A DNA stretch of 16,342 bases from positions 1 to 16,342 of the forward strand of contig JAEZHL010000005.1 in assembly GCA_023416575.1 (NCBI GenBank), read 5' to 3'. A program made the position numbers and the translations under genes. The DNA comes from Pseudomonadota bacterium. GTDB taxonomy: Bacteria > Pseudomonadota > Alphaproteobacteria > Rhizobiales > Hyphomicrobiaceae. Under the pieces are notes generated by a model. That model was not told where the DNA came from. It saw nothing but the letters and a program-made list of their open reading frames with translations, and ran no database searches. Below are positions 8,367 through 15,453 of the stretch, piece by piece. Each line of letters opens with the position of its first letter. The first letter of the stretch is position 1.

Positions 8367-11252
8367 TCACTGTCCGAGCCGCTCGAGCAGGGCGGGCACG
8401 TGCACCTGGTCGGCCTTGTAGTTGCCGGTCAGTGCATACATCACGATGTTCACGCCGGTGCGGTAGGCATGCTCCCGCTGCCCTTCGCCCCCCGGAACGA
8501 CCGGGTAGAGCGGACGGTTGCGGTCGTCCTTGGCCCAGGCGGCGGCGAAGTCGTTCGAGGTCACCAGGATCGACGAGACACCGTCGGCCCGGCGCGCCTT
8601 GCGTTCATACAGGCTGTCGTTCATGTCGGCTTCGACCCAGAGCTGGCCGCCATCCCAGCGGCCCGGGAACGAGCGCAGGAGATAGAACGACTTGGTCAGC
8701 ACGTGGTCCTCGGGCACTGGCTCGAGCCGGGGGATATCGAGCCGCCCGAGCAGCCGCTGCAGGGCCGTGCCGCCACTGTTGTCCTGGATGCTGAAGCCCA
8801 ATGGCACACCCTGGCCGAAGTCCCGGGTATCGAAGATGATCATGCCGCCCTGCTTCATGTAGGCGTCGATCTTGGCGAGCGTCGCCTCGGGCAGCGTGCG
8901 GACATCGGCCGGCACAGGCCAGTAGAGGATCGGGAAGAAGGCGATGTCGTCGCTGGCGATGTTGATGCCGATCGGCTCGCCGGGCTCCACCGCCGTCCGC
9001 ATCTCCAGCTCCTTGCCGAGGCCAGAAAGGCCGCTGCGGCTGATATCGTCAGTTCCGGGATCGCCAGTCAGCACATAGCCGAATGTCACTTTGCCGGTAG
9101 CCTTCAGGGCCAGGGCGTCGCTGTTGGCTGTCGTGCCAGACCTGGAGGGCACGGGCGCGGTTTGCGCTTGCGCCTCGCCGGGGGCGACGGCCTGCAGCAG
9201 CGCGATGCCGACCACCAGTGCGCCAGCGGCACCTGCCGACCGGCGCAGCGGCCGCAGGAGAAGACCGCCCGACTGCAGCAGGACGACGGCGATGATATCG
9301 GCGAAAAGCAGGCCGAGCGCGATCGCCAGCAGCGACGGCTTCAGGGGCGTCATGGCCTGATCCTCATAGGCCCGGCGCTCCGCGGAAGACGGCAATCCGG
9401 GCAAGGGTTTCAACGTGGTATCGGGAGCGATGATGTTGAGGGCGCGCGGGGCTCCCTGGGCGCCGTAGTATCCGGGCGGGTGCTCCGCGCTTGGGGTGAG
9501 CTTAGCCAAGTTCGCGATGGAGATGGCCTGTGCTGTCGGCGGCGGCGGCTTCAGTACGCCCCACCCGTCGAGAAGCTGCACGGGGGCCAGGACGCTGGCC
9601 TCGGTCGTCGCCGTGCCGCGGTTGCCGGTGTCTGCTGCCGCGGCATCGGTCCCGCCCGCCAAACGGCCGAGGGTGCCGATGCGGCGCAGCATCTCCACGA
9701 ACAGGCCGGAAAGGGGCAGATTGGACCAGTCGGAGTTGGCGGTGACGTGGAACAGGATGCGTTGGCCGTCGCCGAGCGGGCTGGCCGTGACCAGTGGCGT
9801 GCCGTCCGCCAACCGCGCCCAGACGCTCACGGACGGCCCGAGCTGCGCGGGATCTGCCAGCACTTGCCGATTGACGGTCACTTCGCTCGGGATCGCCAGG
9901 CCGGCAAAGATGCTGTCATCGCCGAAGGGGGCCAAGGGCTGCGGGGTCGACCAGGACAGCGCACCGCCGAGTGTGCGGCCACCGGCTCTGAGGCCGACCG
10001 GCAACAGCTCGTCGTCGCCGCCCTTCTCCAGGCGCGGTCCGGCGAAGCGGACGAGAACGCCGCCCTTCTTCACCCACTCCTCGAGCCGCGCCTTCGCTTC
10101 GCCCGTCAGCGTGCCGATGTCCGCCAGCATCAGAATGGAAGCGTTACGCGCCAGCACGGCATCGATGCCAGAGGCGAGATTGGCGTCCTGGGGCTGGACC
10201 AGCTCGGCGAAGGGCGCGAGGGCCCGTTGAATGTAATAGAGCGGCCCCAGCAACGGCTGCGCCTGCTCGCGGCTTTCGCCCGAGATGAGGCCGATGCGGT
10301 TCCACTGGGAGCGCGCATCGAGCAGGTGAACTGCGCCAGCGGAAGGCTCGCCCGCGATCTCGATCCGCGTGACCTGGTTGCGCAACTCGAGCGGCAGATC
10401 GAACGGCACCTCCGCCACGGACTGGCCCGGCGAGAAGTGGAACGGCGCTTCGCCGAGCCTCTGCCCGCGTGCGGAGAACGCGTGCAGCACGCCCTCGCGC
10501 TGGGGTCCGGCCGTGCGCACGACCACCGCCTCGAGCCGTCCACCATTGCCGACACTGGCCGCGACGCCCATCGGCTCGTCGCCGGCACCGGTCTCGATTA
10601 CGGTCAGCTTGCCGCCGGAAAGCCCGGCGATCTTGTCCATGAATCCGCGCGCGGCCTCTGCGTGGTCGACGCCGTCAGTCAGCCAGACGATGCTGGCCTC
10701 GGGCTGACCGGCGAGCGCGGTCTCGATGGCGCTTGCGGCCACCATGCGATCGGGTGCGAAGGGCTGCGGCTGGAGAGCTGCAGCAGCCGTGCGCGCTGCC
10801 CCGGGGGCCTCGATCCGGGCCGCCGGCAGCCGGCCGGTGAAGGCGGTGGGGATCACGAGCACGGGCCGGCTCTGGCCTTCGGCCTCGTCGATCAGGCGGT
10901 CCATGAGGCGGGAGCGCTGCGCCCAGCGGGCAGCGGAGGCCCAGCCATTGTCGACGACGAGCACGACCGGCCCCGTGCCGCCGAGGGCAGCCTGACGGGT
11001 CGGGTTGAGGACCGGCTCGGCCAGCGCCATGATGACGAGTGCTGCCGCGAGCATGCGGATCAGCGTCAGCCACCAGGGCGTCTGTGCCGGTGTCTTCTCG
11101 CGGTTCTCGAGGCCGACCAGAATGCGGGTCGCCGGGAAGGCCACCTGGCGCGGACGCGGCGGCACCGTTCGCAGCAGCCAATAGATGATCGGTAGGGCGG
11201 CGAGGCCAGCCAGCAGCCAGGGACTGAGAAATGCCAATGCACCGAGGCTCAT
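8367..11252 (-). CDS. BatA N-terminal / DUF4159 double-domain membrane protein
   Basis: A 961-residue protein. Residues 1-80 are the BatA-type N-terminal membrane region (helices about 8-28 and 60-80, Arg-rich loop between). A VWA-like domain follows with an altered metal site: DNGWAS at 101-106 lacks both serines of DxSxS, while TDG at 192-194 remains. An amidotransferase-like domain spans about 315-510. Helices at about 639-661 and 674-692 flank RPLRRS. The C-terminal DUF4159 domain is about 718-955. The positive-inside rule puts the VWA, amidotransferase-like and DUF4159 parts in the periplasm. The segment just before DUF4159 looks like a signal peptide ending in AQA (694-696). The ATG at 11252 overlaps the DUF58 stop as ATGA and has an AGGGGG site. 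The function is not established. Confidence 0.85.
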   Translation of the reverse strand: MSLGALAFLSPWLLAGLAALPIIYWLLRTVPPRPRQVAFPATRILVGLENREKTPAQTPWWLTLIRMLAAALVIMALAEPVLNPTRQAALGGTGPVVLVVDNGWASAARWAQRSRLMDRLIDEAEGQSRPVLVIPTAFTGRLPAARIEAPGAARTAAAALQPQPFAPDRMVAASAIETALAGQPEASIVWLTDGVDHAEAARGFMDKIAGLSGGKLTVIETGAGDEPMGVAASVGNGGRLEAVVVRTAGPQREGVLHAFSARGQRLGEAPFHFSPGQSVAEVPFDLPLELRNQVTRIEIAGEPSAGAVHLLDARSQWNRIGLISGESREQAQPLLGPLYYIQRALAPFAELVQPQDANLASGIDAVLARNASILMLADIGTLTGEAKARLEEWVKKGGVLVRFAGPRLEKGGDDELLPVGLRAGGRTLGGALSWSTPQPLAPFGDDSIFAGLAIPSEVTVNRQVLADPAQLGPSVSVWARLADGTPLVTASPLGDGQRILFHVTANSDWSNLPLSGLFVEMLRRIGTLGRLAGGTDAAAADTGNRGTATTEASVLAPVQLLDGWGVLKPPPPTAQAISIANLAKLTPSAEHPPGYYGAQGAPRALNIIAPDTTLKPLPGLPSSAERRAYEDQAMTPLKPSLLAIALGLLFADIIAVVLLQSGGLLLRPLRRSAGAAGALVVGIALLQAVAPGEAQAQTAPVPSRSGTTANSDALALKATGKVTFGYVLTGDPGTDDISRSGLSGLGKELEMRTAVEPGEPIGINIASDDIAFFPILYWPVPADVRTLPEATLAKIDAYMKQGGMIIFDTRDFGQGVPLGFSIQDNSGGTALQRLLGRLDIPRLEPVPEDHVLTKSFYLLRSFPGRWDGGQLWVEADMNDSLYERKARRADGVSSILVTSNDFAAAWAKDDRNRPLYPVVPGGEGQREHAYRTGVNIVMYALTGNYKADQVHVPALLERLGQ

Positions 11253-12211
11253 CCGGTGGCCCCCTGATCTGCGGCCGAGGCCCAGCGGTAATCGCGGCCG
11301 CTGTTCTGCATCCGCATGATGAGGGTCAGGAGTGGCTCGGCGGCAGGCCGGTCGGTGTGATGCACGAGGAATGACCAGCCGAGCCGGCCCGCGATGGCTT
11401 CGAGGCCGCTACGATGCGCCTTGAGGCGCGCCTGATACTCGGGTCGCAGCGTTTCGACCCGGTCGGCGAGCCAGCGTTCGCCGCCCTCCATGCCGAGGAA
11501 CTCCGTACGCCCCTGATAAGGCAGGGTCTCCTCGGCCGGATCGAGGATCTGCACCATGTGGCCCGCGACGCCATCGCTCGCGAGGCTCGTCAGCCGGTCG
11601 GAGATCGTATCCAGGGGATCGAGGAAATCGCTGAACAGCAGCACGCCTGAAAACCGGCTCAGCCGCTCATCGGGAGGCAGGCTCGATTCCAAGGCTGGCG
11701 TTCCTGCGTGCTCGGCGATGGCTTCGGCGAGCTTGGTGGTCGCCTTGCGGCTTGCTGTCGGACGCGACAACCCGAGCAGCGCTACGCGCTCCCCACCCCG
11801 TACCAGCAACTCGGCGCTCGCGAGGGCCAGGACGAGGGCACGATCCGCCTTGGCGGTCGGCGCAAGCTCGCTGCGAAAGGTCATCGACGGCGACAGGTCC
11901 GGCCAGAGCCACAGGGTATGAGCTGCTTCCCACTCCCGTTCGCGGACGTAGAGATGGTCAGAACTCGCCGAACGGCGCCAATCGACCTGGGCAGCCGTGT
12001 CACCGGACTGGAACTGCCGGAACTGCCAGAAGGTTTCGCCCGGCCCCGGCCGCCGCCGGCCATGGATGCCGTGCGCAACGGTGCTCGAGACGCGCATGGC
12101 GTCGACCAGCAGGTCCGGAAGGCGGCTTGCGAGCGCATGAGCCTCGCCCTCGAGAGCGAAGACCGGCGCGCCGTGTTTAGCCTGACGTGTCGCCGTCGCG
12201 GCTTTCGCCAC
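11249..12211 (-). CDS. DUF58 domain protein (VWA-type partner of MoxR)
   Basis: A 320-residue soluble protein of the DUF58 family, which nearly always accompanies MoxR ATPases. The family signature is at about 51-90: GRRRPGPGETFWQFRQF, SGDTAAQVDWR and the DHLYVRERE segment. A VWA-like part follows with an intact DxSxS motif (D105, S107, S109 in PDLSPS) and a strand ending LLFSDF (192-196). There is no transmembrane segment or signal peptide, so it should act in the cytoplasm, probably as an adaptor or substrate of the ATPase. The start is GTG at 12211, only 6 bases after the moxR stop, with GGAG 11 bases ahead. The stop overlaps the next ATG by 4 bases, so translation of these genes is tightly coupled. 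Confidence 0.9.
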   Translation of the reverse strand: MAKAATATRQAKHGAPVFALEGEAHALASRLPDLLVDAMRVSSTVAHGIHGRRRPGPGETFWQFRQFQSGDTAAQVDWRRSASSDHLYVREREWEAAHTLWLWPDLSPSMTFRSELAPTAKADRALVLALASAELLVRGGERVALLGLSRPTASRKATTKLAEAIAEHAGTPALESSLPPDERLSRFSGVLLFSDFLDPLDTISDRLTSLASDGVAGHMVQILDPAEETLPYQGRTEFLGMEGGERWLADRVETLRPEYQARLKAHRSGLEAIAGRLGWSFLVHHTDRPAAEPLLTLIMRMQNSGRDYRWASAADQGATG

Positions 12212-12217
12212 TGCGTG

Positions 12218-13216
12218 CTACTCCAATGCTGATGCCAGCCGGGAGATCATCGTGCCGATCTCCTGGCCTTCCGTGCGCGCCAGGAAGGTGAGCGCCATGC
12301 GATGTTTGAGCACAGGCTCTGCGAGCGCGATCACGTCATCGATGGATGGCGCGAGGCGGCCGTCGATCAGCGCCTTGGCACGGACCGCCAGCATCAGCGC
12401 CTGACTGGCGCGTGGCCCCGGACCCCAGGCAATGAACCGGTTGGTCTCCTCGCTCGCGTCCGGACCGGGGCGGGCCGACCGGACGAGCTTTAATATAGCT
12501 TCTACAACTTTATCGGGCACGGGAATTTGCCGCACGAGGCGCTGCATCGCCATCAGCTCCGCCGAGCTGAGGATCGCCTCGAGCTGGCGCTCTTCGGTGC
12601 CCGTGGTCGCGAACAGCATGCGGCGCTCGGCAGCAAGATCGGGATAGCTGACGTCCACCTGCAACAGGAAGCGGTCGAGCTGTGCCTCGGGCAGGGGATA
12701 GGTGCCTTCCTGCTCGAGCGGGTTTTGCGTTGCGAGCACATGGAACGGCGTCGGCACGTCGTACCGCTCGCCGGCGACCGTGACGTGGTGCTCCTGCATC
12801 GCTTGCAGCAGGGCGGATTGCGTCTTGGGGCTGGCGCGGTTGATCTCGTCGGCCATCAGCAGCTGGGTGAAGATTGGTCCTGCGACGAAACGGAACTGGC
12901 GCCGCTCGCCTGGAACATCCTCCAGCACCTCCGAACCGATGATGTCGGAGGGCATCAGGTCCGGTGTGAACTGAATGCGCTTGGCCTCGAGCCCGAGAAC
13001 CCTGCCCAGGGTCTCGACGAGCAGGGTCTTGGCCAGTCCCGGCACACCGATCAGCAATGCGTGGCCGCCGGCGAGAAGCGTGATGAGGGTCTGCTCGATC
13101 ACGACGTCCTGGCCGAAGATGACGGAAGCGGCGGCCTTATGGACGCGAGACATGCGTTCCCCGGCCGCCTCGATACGGGCGACGATATCGTCGTCAGTGT
13201 GGGAGAGAGTTGTCAT
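12218..13216 (-). CDS. MoxR family AAA+ ATPase
   Basis: A 332-residue cytoplasmic AAA+ ATPase of the MoxR type, a group thought to act as chaperones in maturation of protein complexes. Walker A is GVPGLAKT (57-64), Walker B is LLMADE (119-124), sensor 1 is in ATQNP (162-166), and the pore/arginine-finger region GTYPLPEAQLDRF is at 171-183. Sensor 2 is the GPR around R269. The frame continues upstream to a TTG at 13252, but the ATG at 13216 gives the normal family length and lies directly after a promoter, while the TTG would overlap the -35 box. It is the first gene of the four-gene operon and divergent from the DUF1285 gene. An odd run of AT-rich codons occurs at 12490-12513. Confidence 0.93.
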   Translation of the reverse strand: MTTLSHTDDDIVARIEAAGERMSRVHKAAASVIFGQDVVIEQTLITLLAGGHALLIGVPGLAKTLLVETLGRVLGLEAKRIQFTPDLMPSDIIGSEVLEDVPGERRQFRFVAGPIFTQLLMADEINRASPKTQSALLQAMQEHHVTVAGERYDVPTPFHVLATQNPLEQEGTYPLPEAQLDRFLLQVDVSYPDLAAERRMLFATTGTEERQLEAILSSAELMAMQRLVRQIPVPDKVVEAILKLVRSARPGPDASEETNRFIAWGPGPRASQALMLAVRAKALIDGRLAPSIDDVIALAEPVLKHRMALTFLARTEGQEIGTMISRLASALE

Positions 13217-13223
13217 GGGCTCT

Positions 13224-13252
13224 ACTATATGGACGGGTCCGGTGTTGCACAA
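13224..13252 (-). promoter_or_regulatory. Promoter of the MoxR operon (predicted leaderless or nearly leaderless mRNA)
   Basis: On the minus strand TTGTGC (13247-13252) and TATAGT (13224-13229) are spaced exactly 17 bases. Only 7 bases separate the -10 box from the ATG at 13216, so transcription should start at or within a base or two of the start codon. The lack of a good Shine-Dalgarno before this ATG agrees. Confidence 0.5.
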
Positions 13253-13364
13253 ACTCTGCAGAGGCGAACTTGGTCACAATATGGAGCAGGCCGCACAAAG
13301 CTAAAGGGTTTTGCGGTACTGGGCTTGTTTCGCGAAAATTTGAATGAACACTGCGCGAGGGACG

Positions 13365-13970
13365 ATGAGCGAGCAGGCAAGCGGCAGTCGTGACGTGACG
13401 ATACAAGGGCTGGACGGGCTCATGGAAGCTGCCCGCGGCAACCGGTTGCCGCCCGTCGAGAAGTGGGACCCACCCTACTGCGGCGATATCGGCATGCGCA
13501 TCCTCGCCGATGGCACCTGGACTTACCAGAACAGCCCGATCGGGCGCAGATCTCTGGTCCAGCTCTTCTCGCGCATCCTGCGCCGCGACTCGGACGGACG
13601 CACGTACCTCGTCACCCCGGTGGAGAAAGTGGACGTGACGGTGGACGATGCACCGTTTCTCGCCGTCGAGATGGAGGTGCACTGTCGCGGCGGCGGCCGG
13701 GAGCAGGAGATCATTTTCCGCACCAACGTCGATGACATCGTTCGTTGCGGGCCGGATCATCCGCTGAGGTTTGCGGAGGAGGCGGGGAGTGGCGGCCTCA
13801 AGCCCTACCTCCTCGTACGCGGGCGCCTCGAGGCGCTGCTCACCCGGGCGCTCTATTACGATCTGATCGAGCTTGCCGAGCCTGCCGGCACGACTGACGC
13901 TGAAACGCTCGGCATCTGGAGCGCCGGGGCGTTCTTCCCACTCCCCGGCGAGGACTGGGCAGGCTCATAG
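13365..13970 (+). CDS. DUF1285 domain protein
   Basis: A 201-residue soluble protein of the DUF1285 family, common in alphaproteobacteria and often found beside the MoxR/DUF58 cluster, as here in divergent orientation. Conserved features are GLDGL near the start, PPVEKWDPPYCGDIGMRI, DGTWTYQNSPIGR, LVQLFSRILRR, YLVTPVEKV and DDAPFLAVEMEV. No signal peptide or membrane helix is visible. An in-frame ATG at 13344 lies upstream but has no ribosome site. The ATG at 13365 has a GAGGGA stretch close by and fits homologue length better, yet the choice is not certain. No biochemical function is known to me, and the gene context suggests a link with the membrane module. Confidence 0.88.
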   Translation: MSEQASGSRDVTIQGLDGLMEAARGNRLPPVEKWDPPYCGDIGMRILADGTWTYQNSPIGRRSLVQLFSRILRRDSDGRTYLVTPVEKVDVTVDDAPFLAVEMEVHCRGGGREQEIIFRTNVDDIVRCGPDHPLRFAEEAGSGGLKPYLLVRGRLEALLTRALYYDLIELAEPAGTTDAETLGIWSAGAFFPLPGEDWAGS

Positions 13971-13997
13971 GCTTCCTCGATCGCAGCCGATAATCCG

Positions 13998-14267
13998 TCA
14001 GTTCAGAACGAGCTCGCTACCCGTGAACCGCACCTCACTTGGGTGAATCAACTTCTTGTGCGCGACGCGAACGCGGTAGAGCTCGCCGTCGAGGTTCTTC
14101 GACCAGAAATCCAGAAACTGCGTCAGTTTCGGGAACCGAGGGTGCAAGTCGTAGTCCTGCCAGACGAAGCTCTGCAGCAGGGCAGGGTGGTCCGGCATCC
14201 GGTACAGGATCTCGGCCGTTGTGAGACTGTAACCCTTGAGCACAGCAGCAAAGCCTGCATCGACCAT
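13998..14267 (-). CDS. usg: Usg family protein
   Basis: An 89-residue protein of the Usg family, first noticed beside trp genes in Caulobacter and restricted largely to alphaproteobacteria. Recognisable stretches are GYSLTTAEILYRMPDHP, LQSFVWQDYDLHPRFP and the FLDFWSKNLDG segment. The protein is short, soluble and rich in aromatic residues, and has no known activity. The ATG at 14267 has GGAG 8 bases upstream. No tryptophan gene is in the window, so the trp link does not hold here. It converges with the DUF1285 gene at a distance of 27 bases and is divergent from the TetR-type gene. Confidence 0.92.
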   Translation of the reverse strand: MVDAGFAAVLKGYSLTTAEILYRMPDHPALLQSFVWQDYDLHPRFPKLTQFLDFWSKNLDGELYRVRVAHKKLIHPSEVRFTGSELVLN

Positions 14268-14300
14268 GGCAAATTCTCCATTTCCGTTCAGACATCAGAT

Positions 14301-14328
14301 AAGTTATTGCCTTCTGACGCTCTGACAA
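14301..14328 (-). promoter_or_regulatory. Possible usg promoter
   Basis: On the minus strand TTGTCA (14323-14328) and TAACTT (14301-14306) are separated by 16 bases, about 35 bases before the usg start codon. On the plus strand the -35 area lies in a short tandem repeat of TCTGAC (14313 and 14321). Only part of each box matches consensus. Confidence 0.35.
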
Positions 14329-14355
14329 GAGAATTGTCCCGCAAAAACAGAGTGT

Positions 14356-14380
14356 TAGCAGCACTTGTTGGCGGCTGCTA
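14356..14380. repeat. Inverted repeat in the usg/tetR intergenic region
   Basis: TAGCAGC (14356-14362) and GCTGCTA (14374-14380) form a perfect 7-bp inverted repeat with an 11-base centre. It lies between the divergent usg and TetR-type genes, where an autoregulatory operator would be expected, but could also be a chance hairpin. The rest of the 256-base gap shows no further clear signal. Confidence 0.35.
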
Positions 14381-14523
14381 GCAATCGGCTGTCAAGCGGG
14401 TTGCCGGCTCAGCCGCCGGGGTCTGGCCGCGCTGCTTGGCCGCGCCCGGCTGCCACAAAGGTGCACAACGAGTCGGAAGACTTGTCGCCTACTGACAGTG
14501 CGGCTTGTGCCTGGAGGGGCTCG

Positions 14524-15153
14524 ATGATCATAAATCCCGGAGTCATGCGTGATGAACTGCTTGCCCATGCCGTGAGGGCCGCGAGCGCTCACGGCTTGAA
14601 GTCGCTCTCCATCGGCGAGATGGCACGGGAATTCGCCATCCCCAAAAGCCGCCTCTTCACCATGTTCGCCTCGAACGCGGCGCTGCAGCTGGCCGTGCTC
14701 GACCACGCTGCCGCGATGTTCGCCCGGGAGGTGATTGCGGCGGTGCCGGAGGACATGCCGGCCGAGAGGCGCGTGTCGGCGCTCTTCGCACGCTGGCTCG
14801 ACTGGTCGCGATCGCTGCGCCTCAAGTCGGGCTGCCCATTCGTGCATGCCAGCGCCGAGGGCGAGGACCTGCCCGATGACGTTCATCGCAAGTTGCGGGA
14901 GACACTGGATCACTGGTCGGGGGTGTTGCGCACCGCCATCGACGATGCCAAGGCAAACGGAGCCATGCGCCGGGACCTCGAGACCGATCAATTCGTTTTC
15001 GAGCTCTACGGTCTCTACCTTTCGCATCACTTCTGGCACTGGTCGATGAAGGATCCGAGCGCCCGCGCCCGAACCATGAAGGCGTTCGAGCGCCTGTACC
15101 GGGATGCGTTGACCGCGCCGGGCCGCCTTCAGCAGCCGCCCAACGCAGCCTGA
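14524..15153 (+). CDS. TetR/AcrR family transcriptional regulator
   Basis: A 209-residue protein with the TetR layout: an N-terminal three-helix DNA-binding domain and an all-helical ligand/dimer domain. The helix-turn-helix is at about residues 26-50 (KSLSIGEMAREFAIPKSRLF), followed by the usual linking helix. The C-terminal part contains KSGCPFV (101-107) and YLSHHFWHW (165-173), typical of ligand-binding TetR domains. The frame is open back to 14365, but the ATG at 14524 has GGAGGG 5 bases upstream and gives the normal family length. The gene is divergent from usg. The effector and targets are unknown, and it may control itself and usg through the inverted repeat at 14356-14380. A link to thiC downstream is unlikely, since thiC has its own promoter and riboswitch. 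Confidence 0.9.
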   Translation: MIINPGVMRDELLAHAVRAASAHGLKSLSIGEMAREFAIPKSRLFTMFASNAALQLAVLDHAAAMFAREVIAAVPEDMPAERRVSALFARWLDWSRSLRLKSGCPFVHASAEGEDLPDDVHRKLRETLDHWSGVLRTAIDDAKANGAMRRDLETDQFVFELYGLYLSHHFWHWSMKDPSARARTMKAFERLYRDALTAPGRLQQPPNAA

Positions 15154-15273
15154 ACATGCCGGAAAAGTGAGGCGCCGGTCGACGACCGACCCAGCTCCGC
15201 CTGCATGTCGCCAACTGCGGTCCTGTCACGTGGATGGGCAGCCGAGGGTGGAAACGATCTCGTCTGATCTCTG

Positions 15274-15301
15274 TTGACAGGCTAGGGCTGACCCCTACTA
15301 T
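15274..15301 (+). promoter_or_regulatory. thiC promoter
   Basis: A consensus -35 box TTGACA (15274-15279) and TACTAT (15296-15301) are spaced 16 bases apart. The expected start point, about 15308, falls just before the first strand of the TPP aptamer at 15310, which is the arrangement a riboswitch requires. Confidence 0.75.
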
Positions 15302-15309
15302 TGGGGCAT

Positions 15310-15403
15310 TCCGAGGGGGGCCGGCGGCAGCCGGCTGAGATGGCGCTATAGCCGCGCCGCCACCCTTTGAACCTGATCCGGGTCATGCCGGCGAAGGGAC
15401 GGA
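15310..15403 (+). promoter_or_regulatory. TPP riboswitch (THI element) of thiC
   Basis: The sequence carries the conserved cores CTGAGA (15335-15340) and the CCCTTTGAACCTGATCCGGG stretch (15363-15382), followed by TCATGCCGGCGAAGGGA (15383-15399). P1 can form from TCCG (15310-15313) and CGGA (15400-15403). P3 is GCCGG/CCGGC just before CTGAGA, P3a is GGCGC (15342-15346)/GCGCC (15354-15358), and P4 is CCCTT/AAGGG. Thiamine pyrophosphate binding normally turns such leaders off. It lies directly ahead of thiC, the most common target. No T-run terminator follows, so control of translation start is the likely mode. Confidence 0.97.
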
Positions 15404-15453
15404 CACATCGACCATTCCTTCCACCGACGTATTCCGGGCTTGCGAGTCGAAGC

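Noticed and set aside
7914..11195. A 1093-codon open frame on the plus strand
   Set aside because: It lies antisense to two well-supported membrane-protein genes with recognisable domains and coupled starts. Its translation is low-complexity, rich in Arg, Gly and His, as expected for the reverse strand of GC-rich coding DNA.
13217..13252. Upstream TTG start for moxR at 13252
   Set aside because: It would lie inside the -35 box of the best promoter and adds 12 residues not typical of MoxR proteins.
12527..13393. A 288-codon plus-strand frame over moxR
   Set aside because: It is a shadow of the MoxR ATPase gene, whose Walker motifs are intact on the other strand.
14365..14523. N-terminal extension of the TetR-type protein
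   Set aside because: The added residues are Pro/Ala-rich, have no ribosome site and make the protein longer than usual. The ATG at 14524 has GGAGGG in front of it.
15154..15208. Terminator after the TetR-type gene
   Set aside because: ACATGC/GCATGT and CGGTC/GACCG can pair, but the outer loop is long, the inner stem is short and no T-run follows.
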